A stretch of DNA of 64,000 bases from Pseudomonas monsensis. GTDB lineage: Bacteria > Pseudomonadota > Gammaproteobacteria > Pseudomonadales > Pseudomonadaceae. Below, piece after piece: positions 17,845-27,523 of this stretch. The position numbers and the translations under genes are program-made. Where the stretch lies: positions 4,405,501 through 4,469,500 of the forward strand of contig NZ_CP077087.1 in assembly GCF_014268495.2 (NCBI RefSeq), read 5' to 3'. The notes below the pieces were generated by a model. The model was not told where the DNA came from and did not search any database. It worked only from the letters and a program-made list of their open reading frames with translations. Numbering within the stretch: position 1 is the first letter of the stretch; the number at the start of each line of letters is the position of its first letter.

Positions 17845-18492
17845 GTGCGCCTGCACGTAGCAAAAAATCTTAAATTAACCCACTCACAGAGCAGCAAAGG
17901 TCAACAAAGAGCCGAGAAACCACGCAGCGTGGTGAGTAGGTTCTCCGATGGAGGTCGTGCTTGAGGTCAGACCAACTGAAAATCCGACTTTTTCAACAGA
18001 ATCGCCCGGTAGCTGCCTTTCGCGACGGGCTACAATGGGTCGTTTTTTGCCGGTCATGACCACACTGCGTGATGGTCAAATTCGCTGCAATTCATTGCTC
18101 AGGTCGACTGCAAATTGGTGAACAAGTCTGTGCAATTACGCGTAGTGGTGTGCAAACCATTTTTGCGCACCGTTAGCCACCGTGGTTAACAGTGCAAAAA
18201 TTAGGTTTACAGGGTAGTGAGATTGCCGCGATTCCGCGGTGAGGGGATCGCCCTTTCTGATGGAAAGCGAGGGGCGACAAATATACTATTTCTGAAAAGG
18301 CTGTGAACGAAGACTCTCAAAAAAAACCAGCCGAAGCTGGTTCATTTATTTCGAGAGTTTCAGAGGCTTTTATCAAGAAAACTGAAAAAAACATAAAGTA
18401 GTCATGCCAAAAAAGATGCACAACTCATTGAGTTTACAGGTCATGAAGAACCATTTTTTTTGAAAGCCCACAGTCCGGGTCGCCTTTGCAGC
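17845..18492. other. Gene-poor gap at the right edge of the T6SS island
   Basis: No gene is seen in this 648-base region. It holds a degenerate copy of the hcp-upstream palindrome (GTGTGCAA, 7 bases, TTGCGCAC) at 18148-18170 and a nested stem-loop at 18312-18358. It is probably debris from the insertion that brought the transposase fragment. Confidence 0.5.
18312..18358. terminator. Stem-loop, probable terminator
   Basis: The inner stem AACCAGC / GCTGGTT with loop CGAA is enclosed by an outer ACTCTC / GAGAGT pairing. A-rich and T-rich flanks allow termination in either direction. It lies downstream of the minus-strand cytochrome gene. Confidence 0.6.
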
Positions 18493-18870
18493 TCAGCGTT
18501 TTATCGAAATCACACCACTCATGTAGTCATGCAGATCGCGCAGATCCTTAACGCTCCAGGCATGCGGCGGTATTTTTACCCCGTTCTCCTGCAACGTTTT
18601 CGGAATCAGGTTGCCGTTCGGGCGAAGGATGATCGACGACACAATCACGCCCGGATATTCATTCAGGCGTTTTTTGAACGCGGGCGTTGTCAGGTCAGGT
18701 GTTGGCGGATTGCTTTTATGCGCCAACGGCCCGGTGCCCTTTATATCGGCGCCGTGGCACACAGCGCAGCGCTGCGAATAGAGATTTTTTCCATTGCTGT
18801 TATCCGCGAAGGACACGGAGGTTTGAGCGATCAACAAAGCCCCGAGTACAGCGACGAATGCGGTTTTCAT
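18493..18870 (-). CDS. Small periplasmic cytochrome c (class I)
   Basis: This 125-residue protein has a cleavable signal peptide (MKTAFVAVLGALLIAQTSVSFA) and one haem-binding CAVCH motif soon after it, followed by a C-terminal region that could supply the axial Met. It would carry electrons in the periplasm. AGGGAGG precedes the ATG at 18870, and a longer in-frame upstream extension is not needed. No oxidase or dehydrogenase partner is adjacent, so the partner is unknown. Confidence 0.88.
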   Translation of the reverse strand: MKTAFVAVLGALLIAQTSVSFADNSNGKNLYSQRCAVCHGADIKGTGPLAHKSNPPTPDLTTPAFKKRLNEYPGVIVSSIILRPNGNLIPKTLQENGVKIPPHAWSVKDLRDLHDYMSGVISIKR

Positions 18871-18938
18871 TGTTTGCCTCCCTGGCGTCTTTAAGGTCGC
18901 GCATGATGCGCGAGATTTAACGCTTGGCGCAAAACAAT

Positions 18939-18960
18939 GTGGGAGCAAGCTCGCTCCCAC
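18939..18960. repeat. Single REP
   Basis: A 22-base REP hairpin (GTGGGAGCAAG facing CTCGCTCCCAC) lies in the gap between the tpsA stop and the cytochrome c gene. Confidence 0.8.
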
Positions 18961-19011
18961 AGGGTTCGGTGGAGGATGCAGGTTCAAGTGCATCCACCAC
19001 CGGCCATTGGA

Positions 19012-22000
19012 TCAGCCTTTTTCGTCGATCCCGGCTTGCAGGGTCTGGGTGTCCAGATGCCCGCTCAGGGTGACCGGGCCGACTTTCAGGTTGCCGTTTT
19101 CCAGGGAAACCTTGGGTGCGTTTTCCTCGGCTTTATGTGGCAGATCAAGTCCGGCCTTCACGCCATAGTCACGGTTGCTCAAATCAGCGCGACTGACCTT
19201 CGATCCGCCCAGATCCACCTTCCCTTCAGTGGCCGAAATCCGCGCGCCCGTCAGCTGCGTCGCGCCGCCGACTGCGAGGTTCACCCCTTGGCTGCCACTG
19301 ATGCCAGACGTCTGCGCAACGCTGTCCTTGTGCGCATACTCGCCCTGCGCTTTCAGCGTCGGCTTGTAGTCGGTGCCGGCAAGCTGTTCCTTGTCGCTCG
19401 GTGGGTTTTTCTTCGCGGTCAGGCCCAGATCGACATCGACCTTGGCATGGTTGCTCGAACCCTGGCGACTCTCGACCTTCAGATCACCCGCGACTGTGCC
19501 GCTGACATCTTTAGCGTCGATCCGCGCACCCGCCAGCTGCGCATCACCGGCACTGTTCAACACCACATGGTCAGCCTTGATCTGGCTGTTCTGCTGGGTG
19601 CTGCCCTGCAAGTAATCCACACCCACCTTGGCGCCGGCATTGAAACCGTGATCGCTGCTGGCCTTCTCATCCGCGGCGGTCGGGGTTTTGCTGCTCAAGT
19701 TGCCGCCGGCATTCAGGGCGACATTCCAGTTATTGCGGTTGTCGGTGGACTGCGCCGATTCCTGCACGTAACCGCCCTTCTGCGCGTCGATGCTGACGTT
19801 CGATGCGCTGACTTGCGTGCCTTGCAGGTGAATCGAATCACCGCTTAGTGCGAGGCCGCTCTGACTGTTGAGCTGACCACCGCTGAGGGTTTGCGAATCC
19901 TCATTGACTCGACCGATATTGAAGTTGCCGCTCAGATTGCCGGCCTGATCGTGGCTCTTCTCGCTGCTGGTTTTGCTGCCGCCACCCTTCAAGCCGCCGC
20001 CGAGATTGCTGCCGGTGGCGGTGTGAGTATCGGCGGCCGCTTGCAGATCGAGCTTGCCGTCGGCGTGCAGTACGATGGCGCCAGCGCTGTCGATCTTGCT
20101 GCCTTGCTGCAGCTGATTTCCGCCGCTGCCGAGTTGCACCGGACCGTTGCTGGTGATGCTCGCCACATGGGCCTGGGTGTCAGTGGTCTGCTTGCCGGTG
20201 TGATCGAGCTGGAAACCGGCGCCGAGGTCGAGGTTGGTACCATCGGTCCCCGGCAAGGTGCCGACCGTCAGAGAGCCACTGCCACGCAGGCTGCTGTCGT
20301 TACTGTGCTGGCGGTCGTTGGCCTGATTCAGCGCCAGATCACCGCCGGTGTTGATGCTCACTCCGCCCTGCCCGCCATCGAAACGGCTGCCTGCGAACTG
20401 CGCATCGCCACCGACCTTGATGTTCACACCCTGGCTGCCGGCATAAGCGCCGACGACGGCGGTGGAACTGTCCTTGCTCGACGCACTGCTGCCACCCGCG
20501 CCGCTGCCAGCGACGTTCACGTCTTCACCGGTCTTGGTGTAGACGCGCACATCGACCTTGGCATCCACCGCATCAGCGCTGCTGTTGTGCGTGTTACTCG
20601 CGGCGTCGGCAAGCAGTTTGTCAGCGCTGATGTTCACCTGGCCGGCGCTGGCGTTGTATTGCGTGCCTTGGTCGTGCAGCGTGCCAGTGGTTTTCACATC
20701 GACAGTGCCGCCGTCAAAACGGCTGACCACAGCGTTGCCGCTCTGCTCGGATTTGCTGGCGCTGCCATGACCGACCGCAACGTCGATACCGACATTCGGC
20801 TGACCGAGATTGGCCAGCGAGTCCTTGTCCGGCACCTTGCCGTTGAGCACGTCCTTCACCGCGCCAGCGATCGGCCGAGCGATATCTTTGTATTCGACGT
20901 TGGCGCCGATGTCCGCCGACCAGTTGCTCTCGCGATGCGTGCTGCTGTCAGTGTTGCTGGCCGCACGGTTGTCGATTTCGTTGGCGGCAATATTCAGACC
21001 GTTACCGGCCTTGACCTGCGCACCTTCGGTGGCGAGTTTGTCGGCATTGATGGTCAGGCCGCCGCTGCTCTGTACGCTGGTGGTCTGTGCGGTGGTTTTG
21101 CTGGTCGAATCCTGCGCAGTGCTGTGGGCGAAATCGACGCCACTGCCAGCACGGTCGAGGCCGCCGGTGTAGTAGAAACCGCCGCCGGTGCTGGAGGTGT
21201 CGGTGGAGGTTTTGTGGCTGTCTGCCTCGGCCAGCAACGACACGTTTTTGCCGCTCAACGTTGTGTCGCCAGCGGTGGATTTCACCTCCGCGCCTTTGAG
21301 CGTGACATCACCGCCAGCCTTCACCTGCACACTGCCACCGCTGAGGCTGGAGCCTTGCTGAGTGACATCATTACGGGTCACGGTTTGCTGTTTGTCTTCG
21401 TAGTGAATCCCGGCACGATATTGCTCTGGCGTTTGTTCTTTGGCGTAAGCATCGAAGCCACGGGTTTGCGTGGTGTCAGTGCTGTCGTGAGTGTTCTGCG
21501 CCGAATGCACATTCACATCCCCCGTCGCATCCGCCGTCAGCGCGCCACCGGCCTCGACCGTCGAGCCGGCGACCTCAATGTCCTTGGCGCTCTTGAGCTT
21601 GAGGTTGCTGTCGGACACCAGTTCGCTGCGCACCGTGGTGCTGTCTTTGCTGTTCTGGCGCGATTCGTCCTTGGTGATGCCGAAGAACTTGCTGTCCTTG
21701 TCGTGGTTATTGCTGTGCGCAGTGTCCTGCACGCCGTCGATGATCAGCGAACCCTTGTCGCTGATCACGCTGGCGTCGGTGCCGCCGCGTACCTGACTGC
21801 CGCTGATGCGCACGTCGTCAGCCTTGACGATCAGTTTTCCGCCGGCGTTGACCTTGCTGCCCTGATGCCGGGTCTGGCCCTTGTCGGCATCGCCGGTCTT
21901 GCCGAAGAAACCACCGCCGACGAGGTCACCGGAATAGCGGTTGTCACTGCTGCGGCTGGTGCGTGCGGCGGTGCTGATGTCCACCTGTTTGCCCGCCAGA

Positions 22001-23481
22001 TGCAGGTCACCGGCGCTGTTCAGTTCGGCGCCGTCGGAGCGCAGCAAGGCGGCGGTTTGCAGGGCGATGTTGCCAGCCTTCAACTGGCTGGTGACGCTGC
22101 GCTGCTCCTCGTTGCTGCTGCTCCAGTCGGCTTTCCACAGGTGTTTGCGGTGGTTGCCTTGATCGGTCTGGGTGTGGCTTTCAGTGGCGGCAGTCAGGCG
22201 CAGATCGCCGCCGCTCTGCACGTCGAGCTTCCGCGCCGCGTCGACCTTGGCGGCTTTCAGTTCGGTGTCTTTACCGGAGGCCAATTTCGCGTCGCGACTG
22301 GCGACGATCTGACTGCCGTGCTGACGGGTTTCGCTATCGGTCTGGGTGCGGTCATAGGTTTCCCAGGTGATGCCAATGGTGCTGTTACTCCAGTTCTCGC
22401 GTTTTTCCTGGAGCTTGCGGCTCTCGACCGTGCTCAGGGTCAGATTGCGTTTGGCCTCGACGGTGACGTCACGGCCACTGACATCAGTGGCGGCCAACGT
22501 CAGGTCCTTGCCACTGTGCAGACCGATATCGCCCTGATTGCTGCGAATCCCGGCGCGGGTGACGTCGAGGCTGTTGGCCACGGATTCACCGCTGACACTG
22601 AGGTCGCCGGCCGAACGAATCTGCACACCGTCACGCCCGACGACTTGCACCGCACCCACCCGCACGCCGGCACCTTCGGCGGTGCTGACAATATTGATGC
22701 GCCCGGCCTGCATCGCGCCGAACAGGCTGGCGTCGATGCGTTGATCCGAAGTGTTGCCCGCCGGATCCACGGTTTTCACCTGACCGCTGGCGTAGTCGAC
22801 CTGATTGCGTCCCACTGTGAGGTTCAACTGATCGCGGGCGGTGAGCGCGCCCTGGCTGTCGATACGCGGCGCAATCAGGTTGATCGAGCCCTCGCCATTG
22901 CGCAGGCCACCGTTTTGAATCTGCAACTGACCGCTGGCGTCGCGGGTGTTCAGACCTTGCAGTTTGCCGTCATTCAATTCCGGGCGACCAACCACCAGAC
23001 TGGCGTTCGGCGTGTTGATGAAACTGCCGCCATTGACCGAGATGCCGTTGGGGTTGGCCAGCACGTAATCGGCGGGGCGACCGAAGATTTCCTGCGCGCC
23101 GTTGATGGCGGACGGGTTGCGGCTGATCACTTCGTTGAGGATCACACTCGCGGCCTGCCCTTGCAGTTGTGGGTTGGCCGCCAGTTGCCCGGCGAGCTGC
23201 GATTGCCCGGCCTGCAAGGCGTTGTTCAGCACCACACCCTGACGATCGACGTTGTAATCGAGAAACTGGTTGTGCGACAGGCCCGAGCCATTGGGCGCGA
23301 CGATGTTGACGATGGGCACACCGCCCTGGGTCTGCAATTGCGCCGTACCGCCCGGCCCGGGCGCGACGACGACACCACCGGCGAGAGCACTTGGCAGGTG
23401 CACGGCGAAGAACAGGCTGGCAATCGCCCAGCGCAATTTGCCCCGAGGCGAAAGATGAAATGCAAAAGTGTGTGCTGGCAT
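19012..23481 (-). CDS. Two-partner secretion exoprotein (TpsA, filamentous haemagglutinin-like)
   Basis: This is a large secreted beta-helix protein of about 1489 residues. An extended signal region (MPAHTFAFHLSPRGKLRW then a hydrophobic core ending SALAGG) is followed by the TPS secretion domain (NGLSHNQF-like block, NPSAINGAQEIFGRPADYVL, ANPNGISVNGGSF) and long runs of haemagglutinin repeats. I prefer the ATG at 23481 because GGAGA precedes it and the signal peptide starts there. An in-frame ATG at 23598 overlaps the tpsB stop and would add 39 hydrophilic residues. No VENN motif or toxin tail is present, so it is an adhesin-like TpsA and not a contact-inhibition toxin. Confidence 0.92.
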   Translation of the reverse strand: MPAHTFAFHLSPRGKLRWAIASLFFAVHLPSALAGGVVVAPGPGGTAQLQTQGGVPIVNIVAPNGSGLSHNQFLDYNVDRQGVVLNNALQAGQSQLAGQLAANPQLQGQAASVILNEVISRNPSAINGAQEIFGRPADYVLANPNGISVNGGSFINTPNASLVVGRPELNDGKLQGLNTRDASGQLQIQNGGLRNGEGSINLIAPRIDSQGALTARDQLNLTVGRNQVDYASGQVKTVDPAGNTSDQRIDASLFGAMQAGRINIVSTAEGAGVRVGAVQVVGRDGVQIRSAGDLSVSGESVANSLDVTRAGIRSNQGDIGLHSGKDLTLAATDVSGRDVTVEAKRNLTLSTVESRKLQEKRENWSNSTIGITWETYDRTQTDSETRQHGSQIVASRDAKLASGKDTELKAAKVDAARKLDVQSGGDLRLTAATESHTQTDQGNHRKHLWKADWSSSNEEQRSVTSQLKAGNIALQTAALLRSDGAELNSAGDLHLAGKQVDISTAARTSRSSDNRYSGDLVGGGFFGKTGDADKGQTRHQGSKVNAGGKLIVKADDVRISGSQVRGGTDASVISDKGSLIIDGVQDTAHSNNHDKDSKFFGITKDESRQNSKDSTTVRSELVSDSNLKLKSAKDIEVAGSTVEAGGALTADATGDVNVHSAQNTHDSTDTTQTRGFDAYAKEQTPEQYRAGIHYEDKQQTVTRNDVTQQGSSLSGGSVQVKAGGDVTLKGAEVKSTAGDTTLSGKNVSLLAEADSHKTSTDTSSTGGGFYYTGGLDRAGSGVDFAHSTAQDSTSKTTAQTTSVQSSGGLTINADKLATEGAQVKAGNGLNIAANEIDNRAASNTDSSTHRESNWSADIGANVEYKDIARPIAGAVKDVLNGKVPDKDSLANLGQPNVGIDVAVGHGSASKSEQSGNAVVSRFDGGTVDVKTTGTLHDQGTQYNASAGQVNISADKLLADAASNTHNSSADAVDAKVDVRVYTKTGEDVNVAGSGAGGSSASSKDSSTAVVGAYAGSQGVNIKVGGDAQFAGSRFDGGQGGVSINTGGDLALNQANDRQHSNDSSLRGSGSLTVGTLPGTDGTNLDLGAGFQLDHTGKQTTDTQAHVASITSNGPVQLGSGGNQLQQGSKIDSAGAIVLHADGKLDLQAAADTHTATGSNLGGGLKGGGSKTSSEKSHDQAGNLSGNFNIGRVNEDSQTLSGGQLNSQSGLALSGDSIHLQGTQVSASNVSIDAQKGGYVQESAQSTDNRNNWNVALNAGGNLSSKTPTAADEKASSDHGFNAGAKVGVDYLQGSTQQNSQIKADHVVLNSAGDAQLAGARIDAKDVSGTVAGDLKVESRQGSSNHAKVDVDLGLTAKKNPPSDKEQLAGTDYKPTLKAQGEYAHKDSVAQTSGISGSQGVNLAVGGATQLTGARISATEGKVDLGGSKVSRADLSNRDYGVKAGLDLPHKAEENAPKVSLENGNLKVGPVTLSGHLDTQTLQAGIDEKG

Positions 23482-23594
23482 AAAAACGTCTCCATGTAAG
23501 TACGGCATCACGTCGCGCGTTTTAGTCTTGGCCGTGGCTGTCGCGCTCAGGTCCGACGGCTGTTCGTTCACTGCGTTGTTTGTATGGATAGCGC

Positions 23595-25322
23595 TCATAT
23601 CTGCAGCCCTACGCGCATCAGCCAGGTTTGCGGCTCGTGCTGCAGACCGCTTGGGGTGTTGAGGCTGCGTTGGTAATCGACGTCCACCTGCAGGTTTTTC
23701 CAGCCCAGGTTCAAGCCGACACTGGCGCCGCTCAGGCGTTGGCCTTGAGCGCCGTGATCAGCCTTGATCCAGCCTTGGTCGAGGCCCACGCGCGGCGTGA
23801 TCTGCACCGGCCATGCGCTGCGCAGCGGCAGGCGCAGGGTGTTGCGCCAGATTGCGCCGCTGGCGCCCGAAGCGCTGCTGACCCGATAGCCGCGCACCGC
23901 CGAATCGTCGGTGCCGAGCAGTTGTTCGATCGCCGGCAACGGATCGGGGCTGTACTGCACGTTGAGCTGGCTCTGCCACTGCCACGCCTGCTCGCCGAGT
24001 TGACCGTTGCGCCACTGACTGAGGCCGGCGCGGTACTTGCGAAACTGTGCCTTGGGCAGGTTGTTGATCGGTTGCTGCGCGTCGTCATCGGCACCGAGCC
24101 AGCGCAGGCCCTGCGCGTAATTGACGTCGAGGTTCCACACCGCACGGTCAAGCCAGAACAGATTGAGTCCGGCCTCGGCCACGGTCAGGGTCGGACTCTG
24201 AATGCCGAGCCGCACGTCTTGCAGATAGCTATCGACATCCTTGTGCGCCAGTTGCAGGTTGGCGCTGAGCTGGCGGCTCTGATCGCGCCACAACACGCGG
24301 TCGGCGCGCAGGCTGATCTGGTCGGTGATGCCAGTGCTGTGGAAGGTCACGCTCGGCAGTTTGAATGGCGCGCGGTATTCGGCATGGCTGGCGAACACAC
24401 TATAGGTCCAGTAGCCGTAAGGGATCGCGTAATACAGGCTGGCGTTGCGGTTATAGCGGTCGCCCTGATTCAACGTGTCGCTGGCGCTAAGGCTCAACAA
24501 GTCGTTGAGTTGCAGCGGACTGTCGAAGCTCAGGCTGACGCTGTCGCGATCACGTCCGGTGCTGGCGCTGCCGAGGTTGTCGATGCCCGCATTCAAGGCC
24601 CAGCGCGACTGCCCCGCAGTGCGCGAACGCAGGATGATCCGCGAAGCGCCGGGCTGGCTGCCGGGGGCGATGTCGGCGGTCAGATCGACCGAGCGCAGGC
24701 GATTGAGTTGATCAAGACCTTGCTCCAGATCGCGCAGGTTCAGCGGCTCGCCGAGCATGCCGGGGAACGCACCGCCGAGGGACAGCGGCAAACGCTGATC
24801 GGCCAGCTCGATGGACTCGATGTAGCCCTCGTCGACCCTGATGTCCAGCGACTGCGCCGCCGCCGGCGCGCTGAGCAGATAAGGGCGACTGGCGATGTAG
24901 CCCTTCTCGACGTAAATCGCCGTGATGGTCGCCAGCAGATGGTTGATCTGCCTGACGCCCATGCACGGCGCGAGCAACGGTTTGATCCGCGCGTTGAGTT
25001 TGTCACTGTCGATCAGCGTGACGCCGCCGATGCGCGTGCCGCTTAACGGCCAGCACTGTTCATCCGGCTCGACGGTTTGCGCTACGACCGGGGTCGTGGG
25101 TGCCGGACCGAAAGCCCCGCGCTCCAGCTGACGGCGGCGCTGTTCCAGTTGCAGTTGTTGCAGATCGCGTTGCTGTTGCTGCTGCTGGCGCAGCACTTCC
25201 TGGCCCGGTGCGGTCGGCTCGGCGGCTTCAATCGAGGAGGCACACACACTCAACACAAAGGCCGACAGCAGCGGGCAAAGCGTGGAACAACGACGAAAAA
25301 CAGCGCAAAACGGAAACGGCAC
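23595..25322 (-). CDS. TpsB outer-membrane transporter (FhaC/ShlB family)
   Basis: This 575-residue protein begins with a signal peptide and a Gln-rich stretch (residues about 46-68) corresponding to the plug helix and linker. POTRA domains follow at about 90-220 (GTRIGGVTLIDSDKLNARI, then AIYVEKGYIASRPYLL), then a C-terminal 16-strand barrel ending WLMRVGLQI. It exports the TpsA protein encoded directly downstream. The start is GTG at 25322, with AAGGAAG upstream. The TpsB stop overlaps a possible tpsA start. Confidence 0.93.
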   Translation of the reverse strand: MPFPFCAVFRRCSTLCPLLSAFVLSVCASSIEAAEPTAPGQEVLRQQQQQQRDLQQLQLEQRRRQLERGAFGPAPTTPVVAQTVEPDEQCWPLSGTRIGGVTLIDSDKLNARIKPLLAPCMGVRQINHLLATITAIYVEKGYIASRPYLLSAPAAAQSLDIRVDEGYIESIELADQRLPLSLGGAFPGMLGEPLNLRDLEQGLDQLNRLRSVDLTADIAPGSQPGASRIILRSRTAGQSRWALNAGIDNLGSASTGRDRDSVSLSFDSPLQLNDLLSLSASDTLNQGDRYNRNASLYYAIPYGYWTYSVFASHAEYRAPFKLPSVTFHSTGITDQISLRADRVLWRDQSRQLSANLQLAHKDVDSYLQDVRLGIQSPTLTVAEAGLNLFWLDRAVWNLDVNYAQGLRWLGADDDAQQPINNLPKAQFRKYRAGLSQWRNGQLGEQAWQWQSQLNVQYSPDPLPAIEQLLGTDDSAVRGYRVSSASGASGAIWRNTLRLPLRSAWPVQITPRVGLDQGWIKADHGAQGQRLSGASVGLNLGWKNLQVDVDYQRSLNTPSGLQHEPQTWLMRVGLQI

Positions 25323-25430
25323 GCAACTTCCTTGCGATCATTAAATGGCGTAATGCCATGTCATCAATGATCGTGATAGTCGGAGCCATTCCACACAAAA
25401 GCAAGACGCTTCCTACAGCGCTTACATTTC

Positions 25431-26564
25431 TTAAACAATTGCTTTGCCTGGCTTTATTGTCAGCAGCAAAGCCACGGCGCTACTGGCTATCAGGGTTTCC
25501 CCGAGGGCTTGAAACCAGCCAGCGAGCATCAGCCCTGCGCTGATCAGCAGGTAATACATCAAGCCCAACAACGCCCCGGCGGTGCCCAACCGATCAGCGT
25601 AATCGGCCAGGGCCGAACCGAGAATGTTCGGGATCGCCAGGCCAAACGCCAACACCACCAGCAGCATCGGCAGCACGAACGCGACACTGCCCTGCAGCGA
25701 CCACACGCCAAGACCACCGAGCAAGGCGATGCCAGCCGCGAGGCGAATCAACTGCAATGCCTTGAACCCGACCGTCAATAAGCGCCGGTTCAGCCATGCT
25801 CCAAAACCTGAGCCCAGTGCGAGGATCACACCGCTGTAACCGAACACACTGGCGTCCACACCCAACCGCTGAAACATGAACGGAGCGAGGCTGTAATAGC
25901 TGAACAGCGCCACGTTGAATGAGGCGATCCACAGCGCCGAGCGCCAGATACCCGCGTCACGCAACATGCGCCCAAGCGTTTTGAACAGAGCAACATGGCC
26001 AGTCGGCGCTGGCCGGGTTTCCACCAAGGTGTAGCAACTCCATAACCACAACAACGTGGCCAGCAACAGCAACGCGGCGAGCACACCGCGATACCCAAAG
26101 GCCTGCACCAGGCTGGCGCCACTGAACAAGCCAAGCGCCGGGCTGGCCGCCAGCGCGATGCCCACCAGGGAAAACACCTGCGCCAGTTCGGCGCCTTTGA
26201 AGCGGTCGCGCAACACGGTCTGCGTGACCACCGACCCCACCGCCACACCGAAGGCCGCCAACATCTGCGCCAGTAACAAACCGTTGAAACTGCTGACCCG
26301 CAGGCCTAAAAGCGTGGCAATTGCAAAGATTGCCAGGCCCGCGAGCATCGTCGGGCGTCGACCGATGCGATCGCACAAACGCCCCCACACCACCACCCCG
26401 ACGGCAAACGCGAGGAAATGCACCGACAACGTCTGCGCGGCGGCTTGCGGGCCAACGTCAAATACCCGCCCGATATCACCGAGCGCCGGGCTGTACAGGG
26501 TTTGCGCGATCTGCGGAAACATCAGCAACGCAATCGCCAGCCACAGGAAATGTCTGTTGTTCAT
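25431..26564 (-). CDS. MFS drug-efflux transporter, Bcr/CflA-like
   Basis: This 377-residue protein has about twelve membrane segments. The loop 2-3 motif GRLCDRIGRRPTML and motif C region (GIALAASPALGLFSGASL) place it in the DHA1 drug:proton antiporters, near Bcr/CflA. GAGGAG precedes the ATG. A divergent AraC-family gene 98 bases away probably regulates it. The substrate is not predictable. Confidence 0.87.
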   Translation of the reverse strand: MNNRHFLWLAIALLMFPQIAQTLYSPALGDIGRVFDVGPQAAAQTLSVHFLAFAVGVVVWGRLCDRIGRRPTMLAGLAIFAIATLLGLRVSSFNGLLLAQMLAAFGVAVGSVVTQTVLRDRFKGAELAQVFSLVGIALAASPALGLFSGASLVQAFGYRGVLAALLLLATLLWLWSCYTLVETRPAPTGHVALFKTLGRMLRDAGIWRSALWIASFNVALFSYYSLAPFMFQRLGVDASVFGYSGVILALGSGFGAWLNRRLLTVGFKALQLIRLAAGIALLGGLGVWSLQGSVAFVLPMLLVVLAFGLAIPNILGSALADYADRLGTAGALLGLMYYLLISAGLMLAGWFQALGETLIASSAVALLLTIKPGKAIV

Positions 26565-26662
26565 TCTTCATCACTCCTCGCATAAACCGCCGAGGAGTTT
26601 AAGAATTGCGCAGTGGCGTATTATCCAGACCCTGCCAACTAATCACTGAAATCGGACAATCC

Positions 26663-27427
26663 ATGGCCTGGCTCGATGCCCACGCAACGTTTGACGCAGA
26701 TCGCTATCAGGCACCGGTGATCGGTATTGCTTCGACCCTGGGCGATCACGACTCCGGTTTGCACCGCCATCAACGCGGGCAACTGCTGTACACGCGACAA
26801 GGCTGCACGCGAATTACCCTGGCGCAGCAACTGTGCCTGCTACCGCCGTCGCGGGCGGCGTGGATTCCACCGGGTGTCAGCCATCGCGCAGTGATGCAAC
26901 AGAGCGTCGACTACCGCTCGATCTATTTGATCCCCGAACTGTGCGCTGCACTGCCGCAGCAGGTCTGCGTGATTGAAGTCAGCCCGTTGTTGCGTGCGGT
27001 GCTGGAACCGATGGCGCTGGCGGATTTCGCCAGCGATTGGCAGCAGGGCAAACTCTCCCACCTGCTCGGCCTGTGTCTGAGCGAAATCGCTGAAGCGGCG
27101 CAGCAACCGATGCTGCTGCCGTTACCTCAGGACAAGCGCCTGGCACCCCTGTTGAAAACGCCTGAACGTCTGCCTCCGGAGTTGCAAGTGCTGGAGCAGC
27201 AGGTCGGCGCCAGCAGCCGCACCATCGGGCGAATCTTCCAGCGCGAAACCGGCATGAGTTATCAGCAATGGCGCCAGCAGTGGCGCTTGATGCGCGCGAT
27301 GGAATTGCTCGCCACCGGGCGCAGCCTGAGTTACTGCGCGTTCGAATCGGGTTTTGCCAGCGATAGCGCTTTCATCGCCTTCTTCAAAACCATGACCGGC
27401 AGTACACCGGGGCACTGGCTCAAGTGA
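26663..27427 (+). CDS. AraC-family transcriptional regulator
   Basis: This 254-residue protein has an N-terminal cupin-type sensing domain (HRHQRGQLLYTRQG, WIPPGVSHRAV) and two C-terminal helix-turn-helix motifs (GASSRTIGRIFQRETGMSYQ and YCAFESGFASDSAFIAFFKT), ending in the family's TPGHW motif. I chose the ATG at 26663. The earlier in-frame TTG lacks support. It is divergent from the Bcr-like pump, which it probably controls from the shared 98-base intergenic region. Confidence 0.9.
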   Translation: MAWLDAHATFDADRYQAPVIGIASTLGDHDSGLHRHQRGQLLYTRQGCTRITLAQQLCLLPPSRAAWIPPGVSHRAVMQQSVDYRSIYLIPELCAALPQQVCVIEVSPLLRAVLEPMALADFASDWQQGKLSHLLGLCLSEIAEAAQQPMLLPLPQDKRLAPLLKTPERLPPELQVLEQQVGASSRTIGRIFQRETGMSYQQWRQQWRLMRAMELLATGRSLSYCAFESGFASDSAFIAFFKTMTGSTPGHWLK

Positions 27428-27467
27428 ACAACTGACGATTGGCACCAGAAATCATTTGCCACCAAAT

Positions 27468-27518
27468 ATTACCTGCATCATATTACAGCCGTAATAACGA
27501 TCCACTTACGCAGGTAAT
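27468..27518. promoter_or_regulatory. Nested inverted repeats upstream of the emrA-like gene
   Basis: An outer pair, ATTACCTGC (27468-27476) and GCAGGTAAT (27510-27518), encloses an inner palindrome TATTACAGCCGTAATA (27481-27496). All share the ATTAC/GTAAT half-site. It ends 5 bases before the start codon, so it could be an operator for a local repressor or a stem that hides the ribosome site. Confidence 0.6.
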
Positions 27519-27523
27519 CCGCC

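Noticed and set aside
19891..23499. A 1202-codon open frame on the plus strand opposite tpsA
   Set aside because: It is a mirror of the GC-rich, repeat-rich tpsA codon pattern. It has no protein motifs or sensible start, and tpsA itself is certain.
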